The notes under the pieces were generated by a model that made no database searches, was not told the DNA's origin, and was given only the letters and a program-made list of their open reading frames with translations. Source: CAZKEG01 sp964601575 (lineage in GTDB: Bacteria; Desulfobacterota; Thermodesulfobacteria; Thermodesulfobacteriales; Thermodesulfatatoraceae). Taken from it: a DNA stretch of 42,165 bases. Made by a program: the position numbers and the translations under genes. The stretch spans positions 1 to 42,165 of the forward strand of contig CAZROA010000033.1 of NCBI GenBank assembly GCA_964601575.1, given 5' to 3'. Positions 41,746 to 42,165 of this stretch are shown here, piece after piece (within the stretch, counting starts at the first letter, position 1; each line of letters opens with the position of its first letter).

Positions 41746-42165
41746 ATGATAGCTTTAGATCGACAAAGATTAAAAAGATTTTTCTTATGTCGTGTTGTTA
41801 AAAAATCTTACGAACAAATAGAGATATATCTTACAAGAAATGATGAGGATATTCAAAAAGCTTTATTATTAGTTTATGAAAAATACAAAAAAAGAGGTTT
41901 ATTAAATATTACTTATGAAGAATTTTTAAAAAAAGAAATACAAAGTGTGTATAAAAAGAACATGATTTTAGGTATTGCCCAAAAAAATAATACAATCATA
42001 GCAACTACAAGTTTGATTGAAGATGATCCGGTTGTTGGTTTACCAAGCGACATTATATATAAAAAAGAAATAGATAATCTTAGAAAACAAGGTAGAAAAG
42101 TAGTCGAATTTGCTCGATTAGCTTCTAAAGAAGAGCCGGCTGTTCTTCTCAGGGTATTTCGTATA
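41746..42165 (+). CDS. FeeM-like N-acyltransferase, possibly exosortase-associated (partial)
   Basis: The first 140 residues are present; the gene runs off the right end. NDEDIQKALLLVYEKYKKRG fits the N-terminal helix of FeeM-type N-acyl amino acid synthases, a GNAT family related to acyl-homoserine lactone synthases. NNTIIATTSLIEDDPVVGLP then EIDNLRKQGRKVVEFARLA is the family's core (usual 'glP.d..y..Ei..LR..gR...E.srLA'). An acyltransferase of this kind is a known companion of PEP-CTERM/exosortase systems. Hand counts give 13-27% GC per 60-base line, against about 55% in acs, suggesting transfer or an atypical island. GGAGAG precedes the ATG. The product is not predictable from half a protein. 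Confidence 0.65.
   Translation, partial: MIALDRQRLKRFFLCRVVKKSYEQIEIYLTRNDEDIQKALLLVYEKYKKRGLLNITYEEFLKKEIQSVYKKNMILGIAQKNNTIIATTSLIEDDPVVGLPSDIIYKKEIDNLRKQGRKVVEFARLASKEEPAVLLRVFRI

Noticed and set aside
1..42165. CRISPR arrays, IS elements, prophage, rRNA, riboswitches
   Set aside because: Read for regularly spaced repeats, transposase motifs, integrases and conserved RNA cores; none seen.

Overview
The window looks like a piece of a thermophilic, anaerobic Gram-negative chromosome, most likely from the Thermodesulfobacteria or a related sulfate-reducing or sulfur-disproportionating lineage. This is inference. It rests on Glu/Lys/Arg-rich proteins, the DUF39 (HcyBio) sulfide-assimilation gene, a giant BadF/DUF2229 dehydratase-activase protein, outer-membrane efflux parts, and an overall GC near the low 50s with sharply AT-rich islands. 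No rRNA, CRISPR array, IS element or phage is visible.

Layout. 1-900: the end of a DUF4143-type ATPase gene, then an AbrB/PIN toxin-antitoxin pair. 931-8099: a nucleotidyltransferase-like gene divergent from a four-gene tetR-tolC-mfp-rnd efflux operon. 8100-9419: a half-size EamA transporter, a small exported protein, and a long regulatory region. 9420-14552: dnaE and an ABC-2 exporter pair. 14553-18660: a PhoB-box-driven pstC-pstA-pstB-phoU operon without pstS, ending in a PhoU-DUF47 fusion. 18658-22573: a PEP-CTERM protein gene divergent from cstA, then queDE. 22588-24026: tRNA-Cys, tRNA-Met, an unknown 312-residue protein, and two tRNA-Ser genes. 24088-28840: a TPR protein, a degenerate NtrC-like protein, ilvE, ftsY and an NMP-kinase-like protein. 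28944-34972: BadF/DUF2229, CBS and DUF39 proteins. 35039-39422: moxR, DUF58, transglutaminase and larE. 39538-41439: acetyl-CoA synthetase. 41746-end: the start of a very AT-rich FeeM-like N-acyltransferase.

The most interesting signal is a set of three well-formed sigma-54 (-24/-12) promoters. One precedes the small exported protein (9128-9144, minus), one the PEP-CTERM protein (19644-19660, minus), and one the FeeM-like acyltransferase (41683-41699, plus). Two of the three regions carry the same inverted repeat, TGTAGG-N6-CCTACA, at typical enhancer distance. The PEP-CTERM region instead shares GAAAAATTTTTC palindromes with the region upstream of the NtrC-like gene. That NtrC-like protein has lost the GAFTGA loop, the Walker B acid pair, the phospho-acceptor Asp and the DNA-binding domain. 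Together these suggest a dispersed sigma-54 regulon for cell-surface or exopolysaccharide-linked functions. The PEP-CTERM, sigma-54 and acyltransferase association is known for exosortase systems. The shared operator and the degenerate regulator may be new.
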